Assembly: GCA_032622095.1 (NCBI GenBank)
Contig: CP136064.1
Location: 187,594,209-187,658,208 of the forward strand
From: Siphonodentalium dalli
Taxonomy: Eukaryota > Mollusca > Scaphopoda > Gadilida > Siphonodentaliidae
Direction of reading: 5' to 3'
DNA length: 64,000 nt
Below, one piece after another: positions 46,880 to 57,209 of the stretch. The notes beneath the pieces were generated by a model, which was given only the letters and a program-made list of their open reading frames with translations, was not told where the DNA came from and searched no databases. The position numbers and the translations under genes are program-made. Each line of letters opens with the position of its first letter. Position 1 is the first letter of the stretch.

Positions 46880-47010
46880 TAAAATTGTTAAGTCAATGTA
46901 TTATCGTATATATGCGAGGCTCCCTATGTGAGATTCGCATATATTTAAGAGAATGCATTGTCACATGGTTTTCGCAAAATTTCAGTGGGCTCCAGTCATT
47001 GGATGGTTAA
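46880..47010. mobile_element. 3' fragment of the TTAA-type MITE of 10420
   Basis: tatatatgcgaggctcccta, attcgcatatatttaagaga, atgcattgtcaca.ggttttcgcaaaat, then ctccagtcattggatggTTAA (TTAA 47007-47010). This matches the right half of the element at 10420-10880. Confidence 0.7.
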
Positions 47011-47203
47011 AATAGACGTTGAAGACTTTGCAATTTATAAACCTCCCCATTGCTGTTGAAATATCATAGTTACAAACGTCGAGAAATAGTATATGCAATA
47101 ACATGATATTACGACAAATGGCTAAACTGCGAACCTGTTGTATCCAAACATGGCTATTATGTCGTCAGTGAATGAATGGGCACACTTTAAACTTCTGTGT
47201 TGG

Positions 47204-47943
47204 CTACGTCACGGGTGTATCGCCGAAAGAGAAATATATCTTGTCCCAGTCGGCACGAAATGGCATGTTCGTGTATAAAATGTACTCTGTTTCAACGTGT
47301 CTTAAACCAAGATATTTGGCTAAAGAAACAGCATTAGAATTCATGGCAGGAATTTCGAGTCTGACGTAAAACGGACACGTGACGTTCATGTCAACCAATA
47401 ATCTTTTCAGCAATAATTTAGCTATAGTAACATCGTCTGCCAGCAGTGTGAACGCATGGGCGTGTTTGGCTGGCGGTCGAGATGTTACGTAGCCAACTAA
47501 CTTCGAATCAACGTAGGCAAACTTGGCCTTCACGCCTTCTGTTCTGAACAAACATTTCTCGAGATAATATTTGCGATCTAATGGCATCACGGAATTATCG
47601 AACAACATGGCGTCCTCGACTCGACAATGGTCGTCTGCTCGCTGAGAATACCCATCGATTGATAGAATTTCCATGTTGGCGTCACAGTCAGAGGTAATAT
47701 CACAAGGGTCGTGTATCATTCCCGCATACATGTGTATTTCGCACGGATCCTTTTGAAAGCCGCATCGTTTGTATAGAGGGAGTCCATTGGCAGTGGCTAT
47801 CACATATATATTATCTCTGTTGATATTGCCACGCACGTTGTGAACTAACTTTGACCCCAGACCTATTCTTCTGAAGTTACGTTGAACGAGCAGAAACGAT
47901 ATTGTTGCCACGCTTCCACTGCCTGCTATCCCGAAACAGGCAC
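47204..47943 (-). CDS. GNAT-family N-acetyltransferase, last coding exon (partial gene)
   Basis: A 740-nt open exon on the - strand (about 245 residues) preceded by an acceptor (tactatttcag at 47954-47944), entering in phase 2. It begins ACFGIAGSGSVATISFLLVQ and continues RNFRRIGLGSKLV, the GNAT motif A (R-R-x-G-x-G) that binds the acetyl-CoA pyrophosphate, then YVIATANGLPLYKRCGFQ (motif B). A second acetyltransferase-like half follows (YLEKCLFRTEGVKAKFAYVD, KLVGYVTSRPP, VRLEIPAMNSNAVSLAKYLG, LRHVETEYILYTNMPF, ending WDKIYFSFG). This layout fits the animal GNAT family with a C-terminal Acetyltransf_18/DUF1248-type domain. The substrate is unknown. The roughly 60-100 N-terminal residues must lie in exons at higher coordinates that I could not find. 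No stop or frameshift interrupts it. Confidence 0.85.
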
Positions 47944-48299
47944 CTGAAATAGTATATTATATTATATGGCAATTAATCATGTTTTGTCTGCAGTTTCCAG
48001 CCAATAGATCGTCATCACACTCAAGCAAAAGTCAGTTTCAGAATCACACCCAGAAAACTTTGTGTAAAAGCAAAGCAACGTTTAATATATGTGTACGTTA
48101 AAGTGGTACTGTACACTAAATCCGGCCATTTATGTGACCATCTCCTTTTATACTCAACAAAATATATTATATGCAACAAATAAATGAATTTGAGCCATGG
48201 ATAAGTGCAAATTACACTAATATATAGAGACCTTAAAATGTGAATATAGTGTCCAAAGTGCGACGTCGGAATACAGCGGCCATTCGAGCTTCCTTTTTT

Positions 48300-48400
48300 G
48301 TTGGGTTGCTTCGGTGGCCGTGTGGTATTGACGTCGGACTTTGAGTCGCAAGGCGTGCGCGCCATCGGGCCGGGGTTCGTATCCCACCCAATCTCAAAAA
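48300..48400 (+). mobile_element. tRNA-derived SINE head or tRNA pseudogene
   Basis: ttcggtggccgtgtggtatt resembles an A box and gggttcgtatcccaccc is a clear B box (GGTTCGTATCC with T-loop ttcgtat). They are about 50 bp apart, the spacing of a pol III tRNA promoter, and the ends ggttg / caatc allow weak acceptor pairing. The anticodon stem and T stem are incomplete, so a functional tRNA is unlikely. A following ~40-bp segment may be the SINE body. An antisense frame here (48021-48416) is a shadow. Confidence 0.6.
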
Positions 48401-48619
48401 ATTTGCATTGTCTCAAAAATCAATTTTACACTAATATGCTTTATGAACTATGTAAACAACATGATATAATGAAAAATGAATTAATGACTCAAGCCAAGAA
48501 CTCATCTTCATTATATTTACCGTGTTGTTTTACGTCGTTCATAAATTGATTATGTGCTCTACGGTGAAATAGCTCTAAACGGTCGGAAAATAAACCGATC
48601 GTACACACTTAAAACAATA

Positions 48620-48882
48620 GGTTATCCAGAGTACCTACGTAGGTACTGAACTTGTCCGAGTACCAAATTGTTGGTACTCTGGAGTACCAAATTGTTGGTA
48701 CTCTGTTGTACCAAATATTGTTGGTACAATGGAGTACAACACAGCTGGTACTCTAAAGTACCCTGCTTGTGTACTCAGAGTACCAACAATATTTGGTTCT
48801 TCAGAGTACCAACAATTTGTTACTCCAGAGTATCAACACTTTGGCACTCCATAGTACCAAATATATATATATATATATATAG
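48620..48882. repeat. Irregular repeat of GGTACTC...GAGTACC palindromes plus (TA)n
   Basis: About ten copies of ggtactc(t/c) or its complement, separated by words such as caaattgtt and acaatattt, form many short hairpins. It ends in (at)n at 48862-48881. The spacing is irregular (15-30 bp). Confidence 0.75.
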
Positions 48883-48889
48883 GTACTAT

Positions 48890-49500
48890 GTGGAGAACAT
48901 TCACAGGGTCCAAGCACTCGAAAAATGTCCGACGGCAAATTTAACAATGTGGCATGTTAGATTCCAAATGATGCCATGGCGTTTAAACATCAAATTAAGT
49001 ACAAAACCCGATCGAGGTTCATCGAAATCATGTTATCAGTTGCATGGACTCACTTGCATATAGTGCAAAATGAGATAATCCAAATTATATTACTTTTATT
49101 AGTATAGAACCGTAATCGTGTTTTTTGTACTTAATTCAAGGTTTGATACCTCGATTTCAGGATTTCCCCGACCTGTCTGAATGTCTGATAGCAATAAAGA
49201 GAAGAAAATATGACAAGAGAGTTCATATCCACTATGCAGCGAATCTTTATCAAGGGGCGTAACTGAAAACCATTGATTATTAACTAAACTAAACGAATCT
49301 AAACCAAACAATCTAACCCAACAATTGAACCCAACTTCTGGAATTTAACCTAACCATAAACACAACTTTGGATAACACAACAATTTTGACTAAACTTTAT
49401 TTTGATTGTAATTTTGGGCAACTTTCAGTTGTTGAATAACTCAATGAGTCACATACAAAATGTAGTTATCATTGTTCATTTAGTAAATGGTGAAACATAT
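48890..49500. other. Intergenic; no recognised gene
   Basis: Contains a run of taaccca/aaccaaac-like words around 49300-49360. No exon of the acetyltransferase could be identified here. Confidence 0.35.
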
Positions 49501-49502
49501 AT

Positions 49503-49905
49503 GTGACCTGCCATATCAAATCCAGTCGTAAGTCGGGATTTTTTTACCCTGTGCCAATGCATTCTCTTATATATGCGAGTCGACCATAGGTCGCCTCGCA
49601 TATATAAGAGATGCATTGGCCTAACAATTTTTTTATCATTTTTTTTAAATAAATGTTTCTTACAATTTTTAGGACATAAAATAAAAAAAACATCCATTAC
49701 CCTGCAGGGAGCCCCACACATATATAGAAGCATATAGAAGAGTGTCATATGTTCATGTTTGTCTGGGGCTCTGTATGGGTAAAATTATAACATTGTTAAA
49801 GAATACAAGAAAAAATTATTAAAATTGTAAAAAAATTGGAATGCATTGGCACAGGGTAAAAAAAATCCCGACTTACGACAGGTTTTGATATGGCAGGCCA
49901 ATCAA
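49503..49905. mobile_element. MITE with ~65-bp terminal inverted repeats
   Basis: tgacctgccatatcaaatcc...gtcgtaagtcgggattttttt at the left and aaaaaatcccgacttacgac...ttttgatatggcaggcca at the right. Just inside are ccctgtgccaatgcattctc / gaatgcattggcacagggt, which it shares with the 10420 family. The interior also has a smaller palindrome (tcttatatatgcgagtcgac / gtcgcctcgcatatataaga) at 49564-49610. Confidence 0.85.
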
Positions 49906-50122
49906 ATTTGTCAGCGTGTATGTGACTGAGGAAATGTACCGCTATCGTGCGCAAATTATCATTTCATATAACGGTCACGTTTCGATGAGATCTCTTTATT
50001 TGTATGGAACATTTAAGAACACATCTGAACTGTATCTAAACATTGTTTAACATGGTTGCTACAAAACGACAGCAATATTAATCTTAACTTGGAATGCTGT
50101 GCAATAATCCTTGCAGCTATGC

Positions 50123-50662
50123 TTAAAGATACGGGGGCGTTGGCGGTGGGTATGCTGTTAAAATATTCATCTCCGTCAAAAACCGCCATAAACAGAAAGA
50201 ATAGTAAAATATAGAAAGACTTGGTTCTTACACCAATCAGAAATATGGCATAAACAGTATGTTATTGTCAAATTGTTCCCACCCCTTTGTTATGTAATCA
50301 AAAGCAAAAAATGTTATGTTACCTGGCTTTTGTTTAGATCCGGATATGGTAAACATAAAGAGCGTTATTTGTTACTGTTTTCCTGATATGGAAATAATAA
50401 AGAGCGTTTATATCATTTGTGTGTGATGAACCAATAGAATTGCGCTGTGTTATATAAACAGAAGCACAACTTCTGTAACACGAGCAGGCTCTTGTTTAAG
50501 TTGTTTACGTACACCATCGTAAGTCTTGACGACAATATACTATCTGCGCGCTGATTATGTTTGGCATATGAACAAAACTATATATATTTTAATATTCCTT
50601 CTGTTGATGGCGATTTGAACAAATGCGAATATTTCTGCAACGAACGCCGCCCGTGCCTTTAA
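50123..50662 (-). mobile_element. MITE 'D', copy 2 (540 bp), inverted relative to 28231
   Basis: It starts TTAAAGATACGGGGGCGTT and ends GAACGCCGCCCGTGCCTTTAA. The interior is the reverse complement of 28231-28746. Its last bases TTTAAA are shared with the start of the next element at 50659. Confidence 0.88.
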
Positions 50663-51237
50663 AGACATATTATGGACTTTTCGGGTGCGTGAAACTGATT
50701 AGTTGGTATTCAGGCGCTATGCAAACTGACGGAATGTAGCATGCATTCTACATGTACTAACATCGCCGAAAATCTCAAGCAAATCGACAGAACCATTTCA
50801 TAGGTAACATTGTCTGAACTATACGCTCAATTGTAAATTTGTACATCCTGATTCGGGACGAAACTATCGGCGATAAACTAACGAAAACGATTTCGCCATC
50901 GAAAGTCGCTGCATGTAATTAATATATAAGAATGACGGTGTGTGTTGTAAATTTGGATGTAATATTTGTGAAAATAACTACTTCGATCAAGATTATTCTC
51001 CATTTCTATTTAATCACCCTACCTGAGTCTTTCACATCACGTCCCGAATCGAGATGTAAATATTTGCAATTGAACGTAGTTCAAAACATCTATGGAGTAC
51101 ATGGTATACAGTCAATTTGCTTGAGATTTTCACAGATGTTAGTAGAATGCTACATCCCTTAATGCAGTTTGCATAGCGCCATGAATTCTATATAACTGAT
51201 CAGTTTCACGCACCCGAAGTCCATGATATGTCTTTAA
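50659..51237. mobile_element. Foldback element 'E' abutting MITE D (579 bp)
   Basis: The left arm TTAAAGACATATTATGGACTT ... cgggtgcgtgaaactgatta (50659-50870) is mirrored by the right arm ctgatcagtttcacgcaccc ... AGTCCATGATATGTCTTTAA (51025-51237). Inner landmarks agcatgcattcta, aatctcaagcaaat and ctgattcgggacg also pair. Frames inside are non-coding. Confidence 0.85.
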
Positions 51238-51898
51238 CTATAGTTTTGTTGGGAAACGAAAACACGGACGCTTTTTAGAGATAATAAATGGATTTATATA
51301 TCTAGCCTGACAAAAACATCCAAACGTGTTATCCTCTCGGTTAGTATACGTCCGTACTGAGTACCGGGATGGACGTAAAATGTCACGCTGTGTGCTATAC
51401 GTCGATCGGTACTGCACTAGTACGGATCTACTTCACCACTCTAGCATTCGGCCATTATTCATAACTGAAACTCAGAGATTTGTAATACATCAGAACCATT
51501 GTATCTCTAAGCTTGAAACAATGTATGGTGTTCCAGGGTTGTGAATGATTATAGCCGTTGAACGTAGTCAGTGTTATGGTTTTCATGATATTCCCGTTAT
51601 ATTTCCATTGGAAAATGGCAATAGCATCAACGACCCATCACACGACACCATTTAGCAGTGAAGAGTGTAAACGTGCCCTTTTGAAAGTCTATATCTGACC
51701 ATAATAACGTACTTTTTGCTCATCAACTGACACGATCTAATTATTTTCTGGTATGCAAAACGTACAAATGGTAGTTTTGTGGTGTTAAAATATACAAATA
51801 TACAAAAATAACGGTATACTGCATGTTTCTTAAAAGCGTCAATTTGTCCCTACACGTACATGTAGTTACATCGGCAGGACACGCCAACATCATAACAT
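51238..51898. other. Intergenic; no recognised gene
   Basis: A 72-codon frame at 51326-51544 resembles no family. Nothing else seen. Confidence 0.35.
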
Positions 51899-51901
51899 TA
51901 A

Positions 51902-53427
51902 GGGCGCGTACACATGGCCAGCAAGAAAATATCAGGTATGCCACATGTGACTTACTTGACCAATGAAATAAATAATACCGGAAAATATCCGACGAAGGCA
52001 GCGCGCTGATATTTTATCGCCAATTGATGATATGTGTTCACCTTGATAGGTGGCCATCGGTATCCGTTAACTAATCTCGCGGGGATATGATCGTGACAAT
52101 TCAAGCGCTCGAGTTTTGATCCATCAATAGTATCGTCTGTTTCAACAAACTACGTATTCCATTTATATTGGACGTCAGAACCGCTGATGTATTATATATA
52201 TACATGTCTATACGTGTGTGCAGAGACGTGGCGACGGGGGTGTGGGGGAGGGGGTGTTTCACCCCCCAACTTTGGTCAAAATGTTCAACAGTTGGAAATT
52301 TCATACCTGCCAAAACATTAGTTGGAAATTTCACACCAACAATAGGTTGAAAATATTCTTGTAGTTTGATTTTCAAAAAAATTCTTGGGGGGGGGGGGAT
52401 TAATTTTTTTGGACCAATATTTGCATATTTTCCTATTTTTGGTAAAAAATTATGGTCTGAAATGGTTATCAGGTGGAAACTTTCCAACCTCATGCAGGGG
52501 GGTGACAGGTTGGAAATTTCAAACACTTGGAAAGCTTGTGTCCTGGTCCCTCCCACATGGCCAGTCAAAAGTAAAAAACTGCTAGTTAATTTAAGAAAAC
52601 AATATTGTCATACATTTGGTCAACATTGTCATTGGAATTGTCATCAGTTGTAAATTTTCCAACCTAAGTGTGGTGTCAGGTTTGAAATTTCCAACTCTAG
52701 GAATGCTTGAGGATAGTCTAGATGGTAGGATTTTGCGATTTTCTTGTTAAGATTGCAAAATTTTCGCACACCGGGCCAAACCATGGTCTAATATTAGGCC
52801 TAAGAGCACTGAGGTGCAAGGGGGTGCAAATGGAATTATGGAAAACTTAGGTTTGCTCTGATTCTGATTCAAGGGGGGGGGGGGTGCAGTTGGAATTTCC
52901 CAAGGTGGACACCCCAACGGAAACACACTAGCCACGTCCCTGCGTGTATGGGGATACTTTATAATTTGGTACCTCACATGCCTTGACTTAGTTTTACTTT
53001 AATTTGGACTCTATGTACGTTTCGAATAAGACATTGTTGGCGGCTCCTCGCACTTCTCGCATGTGGGATGTGGCCCAGAGCCGAACACACCAACGTCTGT
53101 TTAGATGTTGTTTCGTGTGTTCATGAAGAACACACATCCCTACTCCAACGACGAGGGCGCGTTCCTTTCTCGTTAAAATAGGTGGCATTTTAAATTTTCC
53201 ATAACACTTTATAACTGTATGAATATTCGATATGGACTATAGGTTGTTTGTCCGCAGTAATTCACTTCAACAAACACGACTAACACTAGTCACATTGAGC
53301 TCAATCAATGCAATATAACCCGCCGCTTTCTCACGGGCGTAATCTTTGCAGCAAGAAAATATCAGAGTACAATTGTACCTGATATTTTCTTGCAGATATT
53401 TTCTTGCAGCTTCATGTGTACGCGCCC
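51902..53427. mobile_element. Harbinger-like non-autonomous element 1 of 3 (1526 bp)
   Basis: TAA (51899-51901), GGGCGCGTACACATGGCC ... CTTCATGTGTACGCGCCC, TAA (53428-53430). The 3-bp TAA duplication and GGGC-type termini fit PIF/Harbinger. The subterminal gcaagaaaatatcaggta is repeated inverted near the right end (tacctgatattttcttgcag, doubled). The interior has recurring cagttggaaatttca words and G/C runs. No transposase or Myb-like gene was found. Confidence 0.85.
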
Positions 53428-53430
53428 TAA

Positions 53431-54580
53431 GGGCGTGTACACATGGCGGGCAAGAAAATATCAGGTATGCCCCATGTGACTTACTTGACCAATGAAATAA
53501 ATAATACCGGAAAATATCCGACGAAGACAGCGGGCTGATATTTTATCGCCAGTTGGTGATATATGTGTTCACCTTGATTGGTGGCCATCGGTATCCGTTA
53601 ACTAATCTCTACAAGGGACACGCTGGTAACCGTTCACGCACTCGAGTTATGATCCATCAATATTATCACCTGTTTCAACAATTGACTTCGTAATTCCATT
53701 TTGGATTGTTTGACATAATCGCTGAGCTATTATATGGATATGTGTGGGGATATATATCATTTGAAGGTTTCCGCTGACGGAGGATGTCCGTGGATTTCCA
53801 ACTGCACCCCCCCCCCTTCTTGAACCGGACCAAAGACCCAAGATCACATAATTTAATTGCACACCTTCCATCGTCTTTGAATTTCCCATCTGGTACCTTA
53901 CATGCCTTGAATTTTGACTGGACACCGGGGAGGGAGGGGCCTAGAAGAAATTCCAAACCAATATTTTGACCAAAGTAGGAAGAAATGCAAATATGGTTTC
54001 CAACTGGTGAACACTTTGGCCATGCATAGTTGGCGGGGGTCTCATGTCCCCACATGCACCAATGTAAGTTCGATAACGTAATGTACACCACAGCCCCATG
54101 AACCAAGAAACAATCTCCTGAAAACTTCATAAGGGGTCTCAATGGGGGTTGGGTCATCCGATTTGCCACAAAACCATAACAACATTTGTCAACCCACATA
54201 TGTACACCACTATGAAATTATAACATTTCCAAATTTCCAAATAACGTGACCACTTTCTCGTTATGCAGAAGATCTTTATGCATGAGATCAGCAACGTTGC
54301 TACATGTCGGTTGGTGCCTAATCCCACCGACTTCGGTAATACATGTCAACATTTGGAAATTTCACACAGCTATGAATTGCCAAAATGGACTATAGGTTAT
54401 TTACCGGACGCAATTCACTTGAACCAGCATGGGTAATATTGTTCTGATTGAGCTCAATCAACGCCGTCTAAACCGCCGCGTTCTCACGGGCGTAATCTTT
54501 GCAGCAAGAAAATATCAGTGTGCAATTTAACCTGATATTTTCTTGCAGATATTTTCTTGCAGCTTCATGTGTACGCGCCC
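53431..54580. mobile_element. Harbinger-like element 2 of 3 (1150 bp), same orientation
   Basis: GGGCGTGTACACATGGCGGG ... CTTCATGTGTACGCGCCC, followed by TAA (54581-54583). It shares its left TAA with element 1. Its first 200 bp are nearly identical to element 1 (cccatgtgacttacttgacc, ggaaaatatccgacgaag.cag, gatattttatcgcca). The interior is shorter. Confidence 0.85.
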
Positions 54581-54583
54581 TAA

Positions 54584-55832
54584 TGGTGCGTTCACTGACG
54601 GGCAAGAAAATATCAGGTATGCCCCACGTGACTTACTTGACCAATGCAAACAATAATACAGGAAAATATCCGATGGAGGCAGTGCACTGATATGTTGTCG
54701 CCTGTGGGTGATATGAGTTCACCATGATTGGTGGTTATCGCTATCCGTTAAATAATCTTAAAGGGATACGATGGTAACAGTTCACGCACTATAGTTATGA
54801 TCAATCACATAGTATCGTCTGTTTCAACAACATTACTGACTTGGTAATTCCATTTTTAGATGAGTTGACAGAATCGCTGAAGTATTATATGGAGTGTGTG
54901 TAGGGACGTATTTCTATAGAGGATGTTCATGTTGGATTTCCAACTGCAATCCCCCCTTGAACCAGGCCCAAATACCAAGATCACATAATTCAATTTGCAC
55001 CCCTCCCCTCGGCTTTGAATTTCCCACCTGGTACCTCACATGCCTTGTTTTTAACGTGAAATTTTGACTGAACACCGGGGAGGGAGGGACCTCCAGGATA
55101 TATCAAACCACTATTTTGACCAAAAGTAATAGAAATATAAATGTTGGTGTAAAACAACAAATTCCACATGCATTACTGGTTGGAAAATCAGACTACCAGA
55201 ACAATCTCAACTCATTGTTGGTGTGAAATTTCCAACTAATATTTTGTCAGGTTTTAAATTTCCAACTAGTGAAAATTGTGAGGGGGGGTCCCATGTCCAC
55301 ACATGCACCCCTGTATATTTGGTAATGTAATATACACCACAACCCCACGAACCAAGCCAAATCGATAACTCTAGAAAACTTCATATGGGGTCTCGGTCAT
55401 CCGATTGCCACAAAACCATAATAATTTTTGTCATCCCACATATGCATGTACTTTGAAATTATAACAGGAGTGAACCTATTTCCAAATAATGTCACCATTT
55501 TATCATATATCGAAGGTGTGTATGCACGAGAGCAGCAACGTGACTTCAGGTCGGTTGGTGCCTCATCCCACCGACTACGGTAATATATGTTGAGTTTGAA
55601 ATTTCACAATGTAATGAATTGCCAATATGGACTATAGGTTGTTTACCGGACGCAATTCACTTGAACCACCAAGACTAATACTGTTATGATTGAGCTAGAT
55701 ATATATATCAACGCTATACCCAAACCGCCGCGTTTTCACAAGCGTAATCTTTGCAGCAAGAAAATAACAGGGTACAATTGTACCTGATATTTTCTTGCAG
55801 ATATTTTCTTGCAGCTTCATGTGAACGCACCA
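54584..55832. mobile_element. Harbinger-like element 3 of 3 (1249 bp), same orientation
   Basis: TGGTGCGTTCACTGACGGGC ... CTTCATGTGAACGCACCA, followed by TAA (55833-55835). Both its termini carry the same variant (TGGTGCGTTCA), so its two ends evolved together. Interior and subterminal repeats match elements 1 and 2. Confidence 0.83.
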
Positions 55833-55835
55833 TAA

Positions 55836-56667
55836 GACAGGGCTGTAGTTGTTCAGGCTTGGGCACTACACCACATCGTTCGAGCCCCCCCCCCCCCCCC
55901 CGCTGTATACTGACATTAGTTCGCCTGGTAATAACCGGCAAAATAATGACCACCAGCGGAATTGGATCGCGCTGGGGTCTTCGGCAAATTGCTGGATCTT
56001 CAGGGATTCGTCGTCGAAATAACCTCATAATGAACATATGTATAGTTTTTAGACAATTGTAGATGCTGACAGTCTCTTAAGTTATTGGGATTTCCCACGG
56101 CATAAACAATGTGTACATTGTAAGACTGCAAACGTTCGAGTCTCAAATCGACAATACTAGAAAGGTCAGTTGTGTCAGTTGTCGTTTTGTCATGTATTCG
56201 TGTAGTTATATGTATCCGATTACGGTTTCGAGAAGCCAGTCATGGGCACGCGAACTTTGCATTGAAATAATCGAACCTACACTGCCAAAAATAATTTCTT
56301 AATAAGATAAAATATCTTGAAACAAGAAAAACTATTTCCTGAAACAGGAAAATAAATCTTATTTTGAGAAATATACCCCCAAAGTCTGCTACATCAAGAA
56401 AATTTAAGAAACTCCCACCAGACAAAAGATAGTTTTCTCAAAAAAGATAGATTTTAGTCTTGAAACAAGAAAAAATTTCCTTACTAAGAAAATGGCTTCA
56501 AAAATTAAATATATATTTCTTGTTTCAAGATTTTTTTTCTAAGTTAAGAAATACTTAAAGAAAATATTTCTAAACCAAGAATTAATTGTTATGTACAAAT
56601 TACTGCTGTAATAGAATAACTGTAAAAGTCCAACGATAGCAAAATTGTGATCAAAATTTTATGGTAA
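55836..56667. other. Intergenic with C run and aagaaa-rich segment
   Basis: A C run lies at 55886-55901. 56285-56590 is rich in aagaaaat/attttctt words on both strands, a low-complexity hairpin-prone stretch. No gene. Confidence 0.4.
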
Positions 56668-56945
56668 ACATTGAAAAAGGTCCAACCTGTTGATTAAATA
56701 TTCTGAAATTCATATTCATACTTAAATATTTGAACTACATGTAATACTACAGCTATAGGATTATATAATTGTTGACAAGTCACTCACTGTAACAGTTTTG
56801 TTTACATAACATTGGAAAAGGTCCAACCTGTTGATTAAATATTCTGAAAATGTTATTCATAGTTAAATATTTGAACTAATAATACAGCTAGAATTATATA
56901 TTTGTTGACAAATCACTGTAACAGTTTTGTTTACATAACAATAGT
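56668..56945 (+). repeat. ~141-bp direct duplication
   Basis: aaaaggtccaacctgttgat to gtaacagttttgtttacata is present twice (tccaac at 56681 and 56822) with small indels. Confidence 0.85.
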
Positions 56946-57209
56946 TTCAACAGCTGTAATTTTGTTATTGGCAATCTGTCAGTAAGTGTTTTTATCTATT
57001 TCTCAATGCGCTTAGGGCATGCTGACCTTTATACAATTTTAATAAAATTTTGTTTGCACAATATAGTGGGTCGCCATTGAGGAGGCCTCCCTTGAAATCT
57101 CCAGTTGGTGGTTTGCCACACCATCCCGAACTAGACAAACCTCTCTGGTGGCCCCTTGCATTGAACCTATTAATTAAACCGGTACTTCAAGCTGGTATAT
57201 ACCCCTCTT

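Noticed and set aside
47172-47369. Plus-strand 65-codon frame
   Set aside because: Shadow of the acetyltransferase exon on the other strand.
48021-48416. Antisense frame with WDTNPGP, a motif seen in some LINE proteins
   Set aside because: The residues are read from the complement of the tRNA-like B box (gggttcgtatcccacc); no other LINE sequence is present.
55870-55905. gttcgagccccc resembling a tRNA T-loop
   Set aside because: No A box or acceptor pairing; the C run explains the match.
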